This document shows, piece after piece, positions 33,197 to 41,208 of a DNA stretch of 64,000 bases; within the stretch, counting starts at the first letter, position 1; each line of letters starts with the position of its first letter. This DNA is from Candidatus Peribacteria bacterium (GTDB lineage: Bacteria; Patescibacteriota; Gracilibacteria; Peribacterales; Peribacteraceae). The stretch spans positions 372,001-436,000 of the forward strand of contig JACKFU010000002.1 in assembly GCA_020632295.1 (NCBI GenBank), written 5' to 3'. The notes under the pieces are model-generated. The model worked only from the letters and a program-made list of their open reading frames with translations, searched no databases and was not told where the DNA came from. Both the position numbers and the translations under genes were made by a program.

Positions 33197-33273
33197 GGGG
33201 CTGTAGCTCAGTTGGCTAGAGCACTTGCATGGCATGCAAGGGGTCAGGGGTTCAAGTCCCCTCAGCTCCACCA
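33197..33273 (+). tRNA. tRNA-Ala (anticodon GGC)
   Basis: Acceptor GGGGCTG/CAGCTCC, anticodon stem CTTGC/GCAAG with loop ATGGCAT (GGC), T-loop TTCAAGT, encoded CCA. It marks the left border of the accessory island. Its 3' end GCTCCACCAC recurs at 62033-62042. Confidence 0.95.
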
Positions 33274-33383
33274 CTACGGGCGCGTCTAAAGCGTCCCTAA
33301 ACCTAGACCAAGAGGGACACCCATGCGATGCGACCCGCTTGGTTTAAGGCGTGTATAATCCATGCATTGGTGATCTTCGAGTC

Positions 33384-34073
33384 ATGGATCTGAACACAGC
33401 AATCAATACACTTAACGCTACTCTCAAAGAGAAAAATCCTTCAGAATTCAGTAGTTCATGGATCTATAGAAACCATCCCGGGGTCTATAGGTTCATTTTG
33501 AAGAACATGCGTACGGAGCTGGGAACAATTGATTGGGATGGCGTGACCCGGAAAATCGATAAACAGTTTCAGGCACGTTGGTTTCCAAGAAAAGTGCCTC
33601 TTGCAGAACAATATTCTGACCCACAAGAAGTCCATGAAGTACTGAAGCCTTACTGGGATAAACGCTATGTCTTTATTCAAGCTCCAACAGATGACGACAA
33701 GGAGCTATGCAACACTATCAGCATCGCTCTTGTGCGACTGGCGCAAAAAGGTAACTTGCAAGCTGAAGATGAGCTATTGGAACTCCTTCAATACACTGTA
33801 GAAGAGTGGGTTGATCGGTTTCCCCGTTTTTGGCGTTGGAAGTTTTATACCAGCGAAATCAAAGAAAAATGCAAACATTGCATCTATCGCTATCGATACA
33901 CCGGTTCATTTATTGGGTATCTCTACAAAACTCTCGAATGTTCGGCTATGGCCCTCCCACGTCCTCAGGAATTGGATGCAACTATTCTCGATGGTGGCAG
34001 AAGAAGGATTGATAGTGTCATACAAGACGACAAAACTGGGGAAATACGGATCCCAAAACACAACGAATACTAG
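33384..34073 (+). CDS. Sigma-70 region-2-like protein (divergent)
   Basis: About 229 residues, starting MDLNTAINTLNATLKEKNP. Residues ~108-195 follow the sigma-70 region 2 pattern: LVRLAQKGNLQAEDELLELL (region 2.1-like), then HCIYRYRYTGSFIGYLYKTLEC, matching the YxxxGSFxxWLxxI arrangement of regions 2.3-2.4. No region 4 HTH is obvious in the Arg-rich tail (GGRRRIDSVIQDD). A TATAAT lies at 33353-33358. It is the first gene of the island. It could be a divergent ECF-like sigma factor or a derived DNA-binding protein; the assignment is tentative. Confidence 0.45.
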   Translation: MDLNTAINTLNATLKEKNPSEFSSSWIYRNHPGVYRFILKNMRTELGTIDWDGVTRKIDKQFQARWFPRKVPLAEQYSDPQEVHEVLKPYWDKRYVFIQAPTDDDKELCNTISIALVRLAQKGNLQAEDELLELLQYTVEEWVDRFPRFWRWKFYTSEIKEKCKHCIYRYRYTGSFIGYLYKTLECSAMALPRPQELDATILDGGRRRIDSVIQDDKTGEIRIPKHNEY

Positions 34074-34106
34074 CAAGAAGTACCGGATTTGAGCTACAGT
34101 ATCGGC

Positions 34107-34230
34107 GTACCCAACCGTTCGTCGCAGGCTTTTCCGCTCACAGTTTTCCTATGAGCAGAGCAAAAAGGGGCACCTTGCCTCGGTCAACGCTCTGCAGCGA
34201 TAGGGAAACCTGCGCGACAACGTTGGGTAC
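34107..34230. repeat. Branched inverted repeat (three-way) upstream of mod
   Basis: The outer arms are near-perfectly complementary over about 28 nt: GTACCCAAC (34107-34115) with GTTGGGTAC (34222-34230), continuing through GTT, GTCGC, AGG and TTTCC. Inner helices GCTC/GAGC (34136-34156) and AGAGC/GCTCT (34157-34193) give a branched fold. The terminal heptamers ACCCAAC and GTTGGGT fit the RYYYAAC...GTTRRRY consensus of integron attC sites. No integron integrase is visible. It could be a folded single-stranded DNA site or a structured RNA. Confidence 0.7.
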
Positions 34231-34313
34231 AGCTGAGCAGGGTGTCCTTTCTTGAAGATAGCCCGCTCATTGCCCCAACTAGATATGAGCAGGTTTTCTT
34301 CCATCATCGCATA

Positions 34314-35891
34314 ATGCCGACTCTCGACTGGATCGGCAAACAGGCAGTCGTCCACCACGACAAAGATGTACCGTTTCGTCTCTTGAAGAGAGATCGGAAG
34401 CTCTCGATCGGTGACTCTGAACATTTACTTGTCAAAGGAGATAATCTCGAGGCACTCAAGGCACTCATGCCCTACTACGTCGGCAAAGTGCAGTGCATCT
34501 ATATTGATCCTCCCTATAACACCGGAACAGAAAGGTGGATCTATAACGACGCGGTGAATGCACCGGAGATCCGCAAGTGGCTGGGAAAGGTTGTCGGCAA
34601 ACAGGAAGAAGACCTCACACGTCACGACAAGTGGCTGTGCATGATGTATCCCCGACTTTCGCTACTACGCGAAATGTTGTCCGAGACAGGTGCAATATGC
34701 GTTTCCATTGCTGAGGAAGAAATAGCCACACTCCGCTTGTTGCTCAATGAGATATTTGGCGAACACAACTACCGCAACACTCTTGTTGTGCGACGTTATG
34801 ACAAGAACATCAATCGTCAGTTTCTCAGTAAAGGACTGCGCAGCTTAAACGTCGGTGTGGAGTACGTCGTTATTTACTCCAAATCAGATCGCTTTGTCAT
34901 GCGTCCCGTGTTCAGAGAAGCAAGTGAGAAACGATCAACACAGGGCTATTGGAAGGGTTTTTGGAATGCTGCTGACCGACCGACAATGCGCTATGAGCTT
35001 CTGGGTGTTACACCGGAAGAAGGGCAATGGAAATGGAAGAAAGATGTCGCCATGGAGGCAGTGAACAATTACGAACACTATCTCAAGAAGTATTCATCGC
35101 TCACCTTGGAAAAATATTGGCAGAAGGAAGCAAAAGACAAAGGACTTAAGTTCATACGTCGTAATCCAAGAGGCAGAGGTGTAAATAAAGGGGTTGAGCA
35201 CTGGATTCCACCCAGTGAAGGAATTCTGCGCTCCAGCAACTGGACAGATACTCTCGCATCACAAAGCTTGTCACAGTTCGATCTGGCATTCGACAATCCC
35301 AAGAATGTCGAAGTGATCAAGCAGGTCATCCAGCTCTGTTCCGATGAAGACTCTATCATTCTCGATTCCTTTGCGGGTTCGGGAACCACTGGTCACGCTG
35401 TTCTCGATCTCAATAATGTGAATGGAGGTACACGTCAGTGCATCCTTGTGGAAATGGAGGATGATATTGCAGAAAAAGTGACTGCAAAACGTCTGCAGAA
35501 AGTCATAAAAAGTTACGAAGGTAATGCGGAGACGCATAACGGATTCCAGTTCATGCGTCTAGATGCGACTCTTTTCAATGCGCATGGAAGTATTGCAGAA
35601 CCTGTCACCTACAAAGACCTTGCGCGTTATGTGTTCTTCACGGAAACGAGAAAGGATCTCAATGAGAAGGGACTCAAGAAACCATTCATCGGCAGTGACG
35701 GAGAATCCGATTACTTTCTCCTTTTTACGGAAAAGGGAAAGAATACTCTCACACGAGAAAAACTCTCCTCATTGAAGGAGTCGGATAAGCAAAAAGTCAT
35801 CTATGCAGACCGATGTCTGCTCTCAGAGTCTTCCATGAAGAAAGCCAATGCGGTTTTTAAGCAAATCCCGTACCACATCAAAGTGTATTGA
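34314..35891 (+). CDS. mod: Type III restriction-modification methyltransferase subunit
   Basis: About 525 residues from ATG 34314 (MPTLDWIGKQAVVHH, the typical Mod start); an upstream GTG (34242) could extend it. Beta-class N6-adenine methyltransferase: motif IV CIYIDPPYNTGTERWIYND precedes the AdoMet motif DSFAGSGTTGHAVLDLN. The central region is the variable target-recognition part. It methylates one strand of an asymmetric site and is required with Res for cleavage. It overlaps or abuts res directly downstream, so they form one operon. Confidence 0.93.
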   Translation: MPTLDWIGKQAVVHHDKDVPFRLLKRDRKLSIGDSEHLLVKGDNLEALKALMPYYVGKVQCIYIDPPYNTGTERWIYNDAVNAPEIRKWLGKVVGKQEEDLTRHDKWLCMMYPRLSLLREMLSETGAICVSIAEEEIATLRLLLNEIFGEHNYRNTLVVRRYDKNINRQFLSKGLRSLNVGVEYVVIYSKSDRFVMRPVFREASEKRSTQGYWKGFWNAADRPTMRYELLGVTPEEGQWKWKKDVAMEAVNNYEHYLKKYSSLTLEKYWQKEAKDKGLKFIRRNPRGRGVNKGVEHWIPPSEGILRSSNWTDTLASQSLSQFDLAFDNPKNVEVIKQVIQLCSDEDSIILDSFAGSGTTGHAVLDLNNVNGGTRQCILVEMEDDIAEKVTAKRLQKVIKSYEGNAETHNGFQFMRLDATLFNAHGSIAEPVTYKDLARYVFFTETRKDLNEKGLKKPFIGSDGESDYFLLFTEKGKNTLTREKLSSLKESDKQKVIYADRCLLSESSMKKANAVFKQIPYHIKVY

Positions 35892-35905
35892 TTCCCCAGA
35901 CTTCC

Positions 35906-38191
35906 ATGCTCTCCCTCAAGCCATACCAGCAACGTTGCATAGAAAGACTCGCTGACTTCCTCAAAGAAGCTCGTGCTGAAAAAGACCCAAACATGGCGTT
36001 CTATAAGAGTACCCATGAGAAGTACAATGATCTTCCTGGCGAAACTAAAACACCATTTGTCTGTATACGGGTGCCAACCGGAGGAGGTAAAACACTTATC
36101 GCTTCTCATGCGGTTTCCTGCGCCTTTGAGCATTATTTACTGGAAAAACAGGAATCAGGGATTGTGCTTTGGCTCGTTCCCACCGATTCCATACGTACTC
36201 AAACACTGAGGCAACTAAAAGACCGAACGCATCCGTACCGCGAAACGATTGACCACGCATTTTCTTCCCGTGTACGAGTCATGGACATCGTGGAAGCTCG
36301 ATCGATCAAGCCAACTGATGTTACTGAAAACCTGTGCATCATTGTCACAACACTCGCCTCCATTCGCAGGGAAGACACTGAGGGGTTGAAGGTGTACGCA
36401 CAAAATGGAGCACTCATGGATCACTTTCATGACATACCAGAAGGAGCAGACATTTTTCGAGATGACAATGGGGACATGATTCAATCTCTTGCTAATGTTA
36501 TTCGTCTGCATCGTCCATTAGTAATCCTCGATGAAGGACACAACGCTCAAACAGAACTCTCTATGGAAGTTATTGGTAACTTCTGCCCATCGTGCATTGT
36601 TGAATTTACTGCTACTCCGCTATCCGAAAGTAACATTCTTGTTACTGTTCCTGCCATAGAGCTGAAACAAGAAGACATGGTAAAAATCCCCATTCATCTT
36701 GAAAACATTACGCAGTGGCAGGAGGCTGTGCACAGAGCAAGGGAAAAGCGAGATGAATTGGAAGAAATTGCCAAGAAGGAGCAAAAGGAAAGCAATGAGT
36801 ACCTACGTCCGATTCTTCTTCTGCAGGCTGAAGTGGAGCAGGAACGGGAAGACAAAGTGCATGTACATCGTCTTGTTGATTTCCTTACATCAGAGCTTCA
36901 CATACCGAGAACTGAAATTGCTATAAAAACTGGCAGAGAAGATGAACTGACACAATACGATGACCTTCTCAATAAACGCTGCCCGATTCGGTACATCGTC
37001 ACCTGTAATGCGTTGAAAGAAGGATGGGATTGCAGTTTTGCATATGTACTCGTGTCGGCGTCGAATATGGGAACTCGCTTGTCTGTTGAGCAGATCATTG
37101 GTCGTGTGCTTCGACTTCCTTACGCGACACGCAAGCAACAGGAAGCACTCAATCGATCGTATGTGTTTACTGCTTCACGACGGTTTGATGATGCAGCCCG
37201 TGCAGTAGTGCAGGGCTTGGAACAAAACGGATACTCAAAGCACGACGTAATTCATGGTGATGCTGCAGATGCTCGAACGGACTACGAAGCTATTCGCAGT
37301 GTAACTAAGGAGCATTTTTTGTTGCCGTATCTGAGCATTGGAGGCCAGCCACTGGATTTCTATGATCTCATTCCCGAGGAATTCTCTCTGCAAGGAAAGG
37401 CTGTCTCGACCACAATTCTTGATGATATAGAAAATCGAGCATCTGTGATCGACATCGATTCCGATGATGTCACGCTCGCAAAACAGCAACAATTAAAGCT
37501 GTTACATCTTTCCGAAGAGGAAACCAGAGAGCAGCTCATTCTGTGGGTTGCCCGTTCTGCACGAGAGCAAGCCATCCTTATGGAAGACATGATGGGCTTT
37601 GTTACGGATATCGTTTCCATGCTCCTTAAGAAGCTGTCTCTTGCAGAACTGTACGCAAGAAAGTTCGCGCTGCGAGACAGTGTTACCACTCTTATTAATG
37701 ATGCACTCATCGAAGAAGCAGAGAAAAATTTTCACTCACTCCAGTCCAGCAAAAAGATCATGCCAAGTATCGATGAAGAGGCGTGGCACATACCTCAGAA
37801 ACTGACACTGCTGCATCCTCTGCAAGAATCGTTCAAATTGCATCTCTTTGATCGTTGTGATGATCTCAATAACGAAGAATTGGATCTTGCGCGACAGTTG
37901 GATACTCATCCGAACACTGCGTGGTGGCTCCGTAATGTTGTTCATGGTGACGATGGTTTCCATGTGCAGGGTTTTCGGCCTCGGCGATTCTATCCAGATT
38001 TCATCGTCAGAACGAAGAATGACGTATGGTGGATACTCGAATACAAGGGTGCAGATCGCTTGGGATCACTCGATACCACCTACAAACTAAATCTGGGTGC
38101 GATTTGGGCAGATGTATGCGGAAAATCGCATAATTTCCGCTTGGTCGGGAAAGACAATCTCGCAGAGATTCTAGAAGAAATTGCCCAATAG
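35906..38191 (+). CDS. res: Type III restriction endonuclease subunit
   Basis: About 761 residues. SF2 helicase: RVPTGGGKTLIASHAV (Walker A), VILDEGHNAQ (DEGH box), later EQIIGRVLRLPYA (motif VI-like). A C-terminal PD-(D/E)xK nuclease follows (RRFYPDFIVRTK ... WWILEYKG). Motor and nuclease motifs look intact, so the pair is probably functional. A TTG start at 35888 overlapping the mod stop (TTGA) is an alternative to ATG 35906. Confidence 0.92.
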   Translation: MLSLKPYQQRCIERLADFLKEARAEKDPNMAFYKSTHEKYNDLPGETKTPFVCIRVPTGGGKTLIASHAVSCAFEHYLLEKQESGIVLWLVPTDSIRTQTLRQLKDRTHPYRETIDHAFSSRVRVMDIVEARSIKPTDVTENLCIIVTTLASIRREDTEGLKVYAQNGALMDHFHDIPEGADIFRDDNGDMIQSLANVIRLHRPLVILDEGHNAQTELSMEVIGNFCPSCIVEFTATPLSESNILVTVPAIELKQEDMVKIPIHLENITQWQEAVHRAREKRDELEEIAKKEQKESNEYLRPILLLQAEVEQEREDKVHVHRLVDFLTSELHIPRTEIAIKTGREDELTQYDDLLNKRCPIRYIVTCNALKEGWDCSFAYVLVSASNMGTRLSVEQIIGRVLRLPYATRKQQEALNRSYVFTASRRFDDAARAVVQGLEQNGYSKHDVIHGDAADARTDYEAIRSVTKEHFLLPYLSIGGQPLDFYDLIPEEFSLQGKAVSTTILDDIENRASVIDIDSDDVTLAKQQQLKLLHLSEEETREQLILWVARSAREQAILMEDMMGFVTDIVSMLLKKLSLAELYARKFALRDSVTTLINDALIEEAEKNFHSLQSSKKIMPSIDEEAWHIPQKLTLLHPLQESFKLHLFDRCDDLNNEELDLARQLDTHPNTAWWLRNVVHGDDGFHVQGFRPRRFYPDFIVRTKNDVWWILEYKGADRLGSLDTTYKLNLGAIWADVCGKSHNFRLVGKDNLAEILEEIAQ

Positions 38192-38237
38192 TGGCAGAAT
38201 ATAGACTCTTACGATTGCTGAATCTTAAATTATATTA

Positions 38238-38257
38238 TATAATAATTGTAATAGTAT
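38238..38257 (+). promoter_or_regulatory. AT-rich promoter for transglutaminase-vWA gene
   Basis: TATAAT (38238-38243) and TAGTAT (38252-38257) lie in a very AT-rich spacer between res and ATG 38269. It marks a new transcription unit for the DGR-linked genes. Confidence 0.45.
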
Positions 38258-38268
38258 GTAAATTTTAC

Positions 38269-41181
38269 ATGCCATCCCGTCAGTCAAGCCCCGGCAATCC
38301 TTCAGACCTTCCTCACGAAGGCTTGTCGGAAGAGCAGAACCCCGAAGTAAGACAGGCAGATGATGCACTTAGCCCCGTCCAAAGCGACCTCTCTACCCGT
38401 GCCAATGCGGTCATTGCCGGAGATACAGAGGGTGAATTTTCTATTCCTCCAAATCGGATTGTCTTGAACCAGCAAATTGAATTCGGCACAAAGGGGAAGA
38501 AAATTGAGATCTCTCGAAGAAACGGAACACATAGTATACAAGTCAATGTTACTCGGTTTCCGACGGCGCAAGATGCTGAACGTGCTGCGAATGTGCAAGC
38601 AGCCTACGTTGATGCCTTACAGCGTCATCTTCAATCCGATACAACTCGAACACTTGAAGCCTTAAAAGAACACGATAAAGCAGCACATGCTGCGCTGCGA
38701 TTGAAAGGAGTGCAAACGCTCTCTGAATGGGAACCAACTGAACTCGAAAAACTACAGCGTATCGCAGAGACTCCACATACGCTCACTCAGCTTTTCGATC
38801 AGGCATGTGAACAATATGTCCTGACGGGCAGTTTCCCAGACAATGTACCAAAGGAAGTAGCAGAAGCACTGGAACGAATCCCCAAACGCGGCAGCCAGAG
38901 TGCTCTCGATTTCATCGCGCAGGAGAACCGGAGCTTAAGCAGTAGTGCAAAACTTTTCAGCGATCGTATAGAACCTCTTCGCAGGAAACTTCGTGTCAGT
39001 GAAGGAGAAAAACGCATGACGGAGCAAGATGACTACACACCACCAAACTTCCAAGGAGAAACCGAACCACTCGATCCTGAGTCGGTACGCTGGAAAGTCG
39101 AACCGTTTGTTGGCGGTTACTACAGGCAGCAATTGTTTCGCTATGATCCGAATGCCCAGCGTATTGTTGCCGAGTCAACGGATAAGAGTGAATTTCGCCT
39201 CAGTGAATTACCGAGTGATATCGACGATCTGAAACGCTACACCTTCCGTGGCATGTTTGTGCCCGGAGAGGAAAACAGAATTCCATTTCCAGAGTCGGGA
39301 CTTCCTCTACCTGAGACATTGGACACAAAAGAACAATTCATGCTTATGCGAAGCAGTGCGGGTATTTTTTCACTCGAGATGCGTAACGGGAACGCAAGTC
39401 TCACTGAACCTGTATCGTATTCCTTTGAATTTGTTCTCGTAAAAACTGACGACAATGCTATTGATGATGAGCCGACCGACAATGACCTTGCAACCATAGA
39501 CGGTTCCCTTGATGAGCAAGGCAGTGATCTGCTTACACAGATAAAGAGCAACGCATTTCTCGATTCCAATGATCGTGCGCGCTCCGTTATACTTGGAACG
39601 AAGAAGCAATTCCGGTATCCCAAAGATGAGGAACGGTCAGGCATGGATGAAACGTATCGCAATGCAGGAACAGAGCTTCATACTGAAATGGCTGCTCTTG
39701 GTATTGCCGACTGTCACTGGAGCAATATTCGCGCTTCAGATTTGGGACGAAGGCTCGATGTACCCATGCGAACCCCTGCCGGATTCTTTGTGACGAAACA
39801 CCCTGATTGTGATTTCGCCTCCATTGGCGGCATCGGGCATGCATGGAGTGAGCGATGGGATGAAAAGAAATCTCTCTGGGTGCGCATGGATGCCACGCCT
39901 CCACAGGAAAGTGATGAAGAAAATGAACGAGATGAAAATGAGGAGCCTCAAGGTCCCGGTGATGAGCCGGAAGAGCCACGCGACAGAGGTGAAGAAGATG
40001 AATCGCAAGAGGTGGACGAAACAGGCGTACTGAATTTGAGTCAGGAGGAAATCCAGCAACTTCTGGAAGAAATTAGTGAAGATGAGCCAAGCGCACGAGA
40101 AATAGCTGATGCACTCTTTCGGGAACGAAGCGGTGTCTCAGCTGCAGACTGGAAGAAGGTTGAGGAGTTCATCGAAAGTGTCAATGCTTCCCGTGTTCCG
40201 CAGGAAGCGCAAATCGAAGAAACAGCCGATCTTCTGCACAACTTCCGTGACCGTATCACCGCTACCAAAGGAACGCTGAAACGCGAATGGCAAAAGCTTT
40301 TCTGCCTGATTGCTGATAAGCGAAGAATTACAAAAAGAGCGTTTCGTGGTCCTGTTCGCCAAAGTGAAGGGCAAAGATTGGGTGATCCCGTTGCGGCATA
40401 CATTGACATCATGGCGGATGAAACTGACCCCGGTGGCTTTGAGATTGATGCGAAGAGAACGGAACATATTATTGATGTACGAGCATTTGAGGAAGACGCG
40501 ATTATCGACCTGACATCCTCCATGGAGGATACGGATAAGCATGGCAATGTGATGCGGGTTGAACAGAAGAAAACGATTCTTTCTCTTCTGTATCATCTCA
40601 TGAAGCTTAATGAGGAACTCAACGACAGTCGTGTAAAATCGCAGTTGAGGACACCATTACAAGTTCGATCCGAGGTGTACTCCATTCACGGTTCAGGCAG
40701 GAAAGATAAAGGTCATTTTGCAAAACTCAAAGGATCGGATGAGGACATTACGGAAGCGGTGCTCGTACATCTCGCCCGTGAACTCGACACTACCACTCCC
40801 GGCTCAGGAGATTTGGTCAGTGCGCTTCGTGCCTACAAAAATGGTATTGATGCAGAGACACAAGAGAAAATCCAATCAGGCGAACTTGTGAAGATGCTGA
40901 CCATTCACTCGGACGGAAACACATGGTGCAGTGCTTGCGGGTGTGAAAGCTGTAATGTGGAAATGCACCGAGAGAGTATTGCAAATGCACAGCAGGAAGT
41001 GGCTCAACTGCGCCAAATGGGAGTGATTGTGCAAGGCATCGGATACACGGAGAATGGACGCAGTATCCAGCTTATTTGCTCCGATAAGAGTGATTCTGAC
41101 GCTGCAATTGTGGTACAGGACACCACAAGAGCAATTGCTGCGCGACACTCCATGTTATCAAAGCATTTACGTAAAGTGTGA
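38269..41181 (+). CDS. Transglutaminase-like plus von Willebrand factor A protein
   Basis: About 970 residues from ATG 38269. The N-terminal ~450 residues are unrecognised. A transglutaminase-like core follows near 465-545: ADCHWSNIRASDLGRRLDVP (Cys ~482), GIGHAWSERW (His ~524), LWVRMDATPP (Asp ~541). After an acidic linker and a helical region, a C-terminal vWA domain carries the MIDAS-type sequence IDLTSSMED (~747). vWA proteins commonly partner MoxR-type AAA+ ATPases, and this gene sits 27 nt upstream of the VR-bearing AAA+ gene. A Cys-rich loop (WCSACGCESC) interrupts the vWA region. Probably the partner or effector of the diversified ATPase. Confidence 0.7.
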   Translation: MPSRQSSPGNPSDLPHEGLSEEQNPEVRQADDALSPVQSDLSTRANAVIAGDTEGEFSIPPNRIVLNQQIEFGTKGKKIEISRRNGTHSIQVNVTRFPTAQDAERAANVQAAYVDALQRHLQSDTTRTLEALKEHDKAAHAALRLKGVQTLSEWEPTELEKLQRIAETPHTLTQLFDQACEQYVLTGSFPDNVPKEVAEALERIPKRGSQSALDFIAQENRSLSSSAKLFSDRIEPLRRKLRVSEGEKRMTEQDDYTPPNFQGETEPLDPESVRWKVEPFVGGYYRQQLFRYDPNAQRIVAESTDKSEFRLSELPSDIDDLKRYTFRGMFVPGEENRIPFPESGLPLPETLDTKEQFMLMRSSAGIFSLEMRNGNASLTEPVSYSFEFVLVKTDDNAIDDEPTDNDLATIDGSLDEQGSDLLTQIKSNAFLDSNDRARSVILGTKKQFRYPKDEERSGMDETYRNAGTELHTEMAALGIADCHWSNIRASDLGRRLDVPMRTPAGFFVTKHPDCDFASIGGIGHAWSERWDEKKSLWVRMDATPPQESDEENERDENEEPQGPGDEPEEPRDRGEEDESQEVDETGVLNLSQEEIQQLLEEISEDEPSAREIADALFRERSGVSAADWKKVEEFIESVNASRVPQEAQIEETADLLHNFRDRITATKGTLKREWQKLFCLIADKRRITKRAFRGPVRQSEGQRLGDPVAAYIDIMADETDPGGFEIDAKRTEHIIDVRAFEEDAIIDLTSSMEDTDKHGNVMRVEQKKTILSLLYHLMKLNEELNDSRVKSQLRTPLQVRSEVYSIHGSGRKDKGHFAKLKGSDEDITEAVLVHLARELDTTTPGSGDLVSALRAYKNGIDAETQEKIQSGELVKMLTIHSDGNTWCSACGCESCNVEMHRESIANAQQEVAQLRQMGVIVQGIGYTENGRSIQLICSDKSDSDAAIVVQDTTRAIAARHSMLSKHLRKV

Positions 41182-41208
41182 TTTGGTGTATAATTATTAG
41201 AACTGTCT

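Noticed and set aside
32888..33274. Open frame antisense to the two tRNAs (contains GFEPTTSWTATRRS)
   Set aside because: This peptide is the well-known spurious translation of antisense tRNA sequence; both tRNA cloverleaves are clear.
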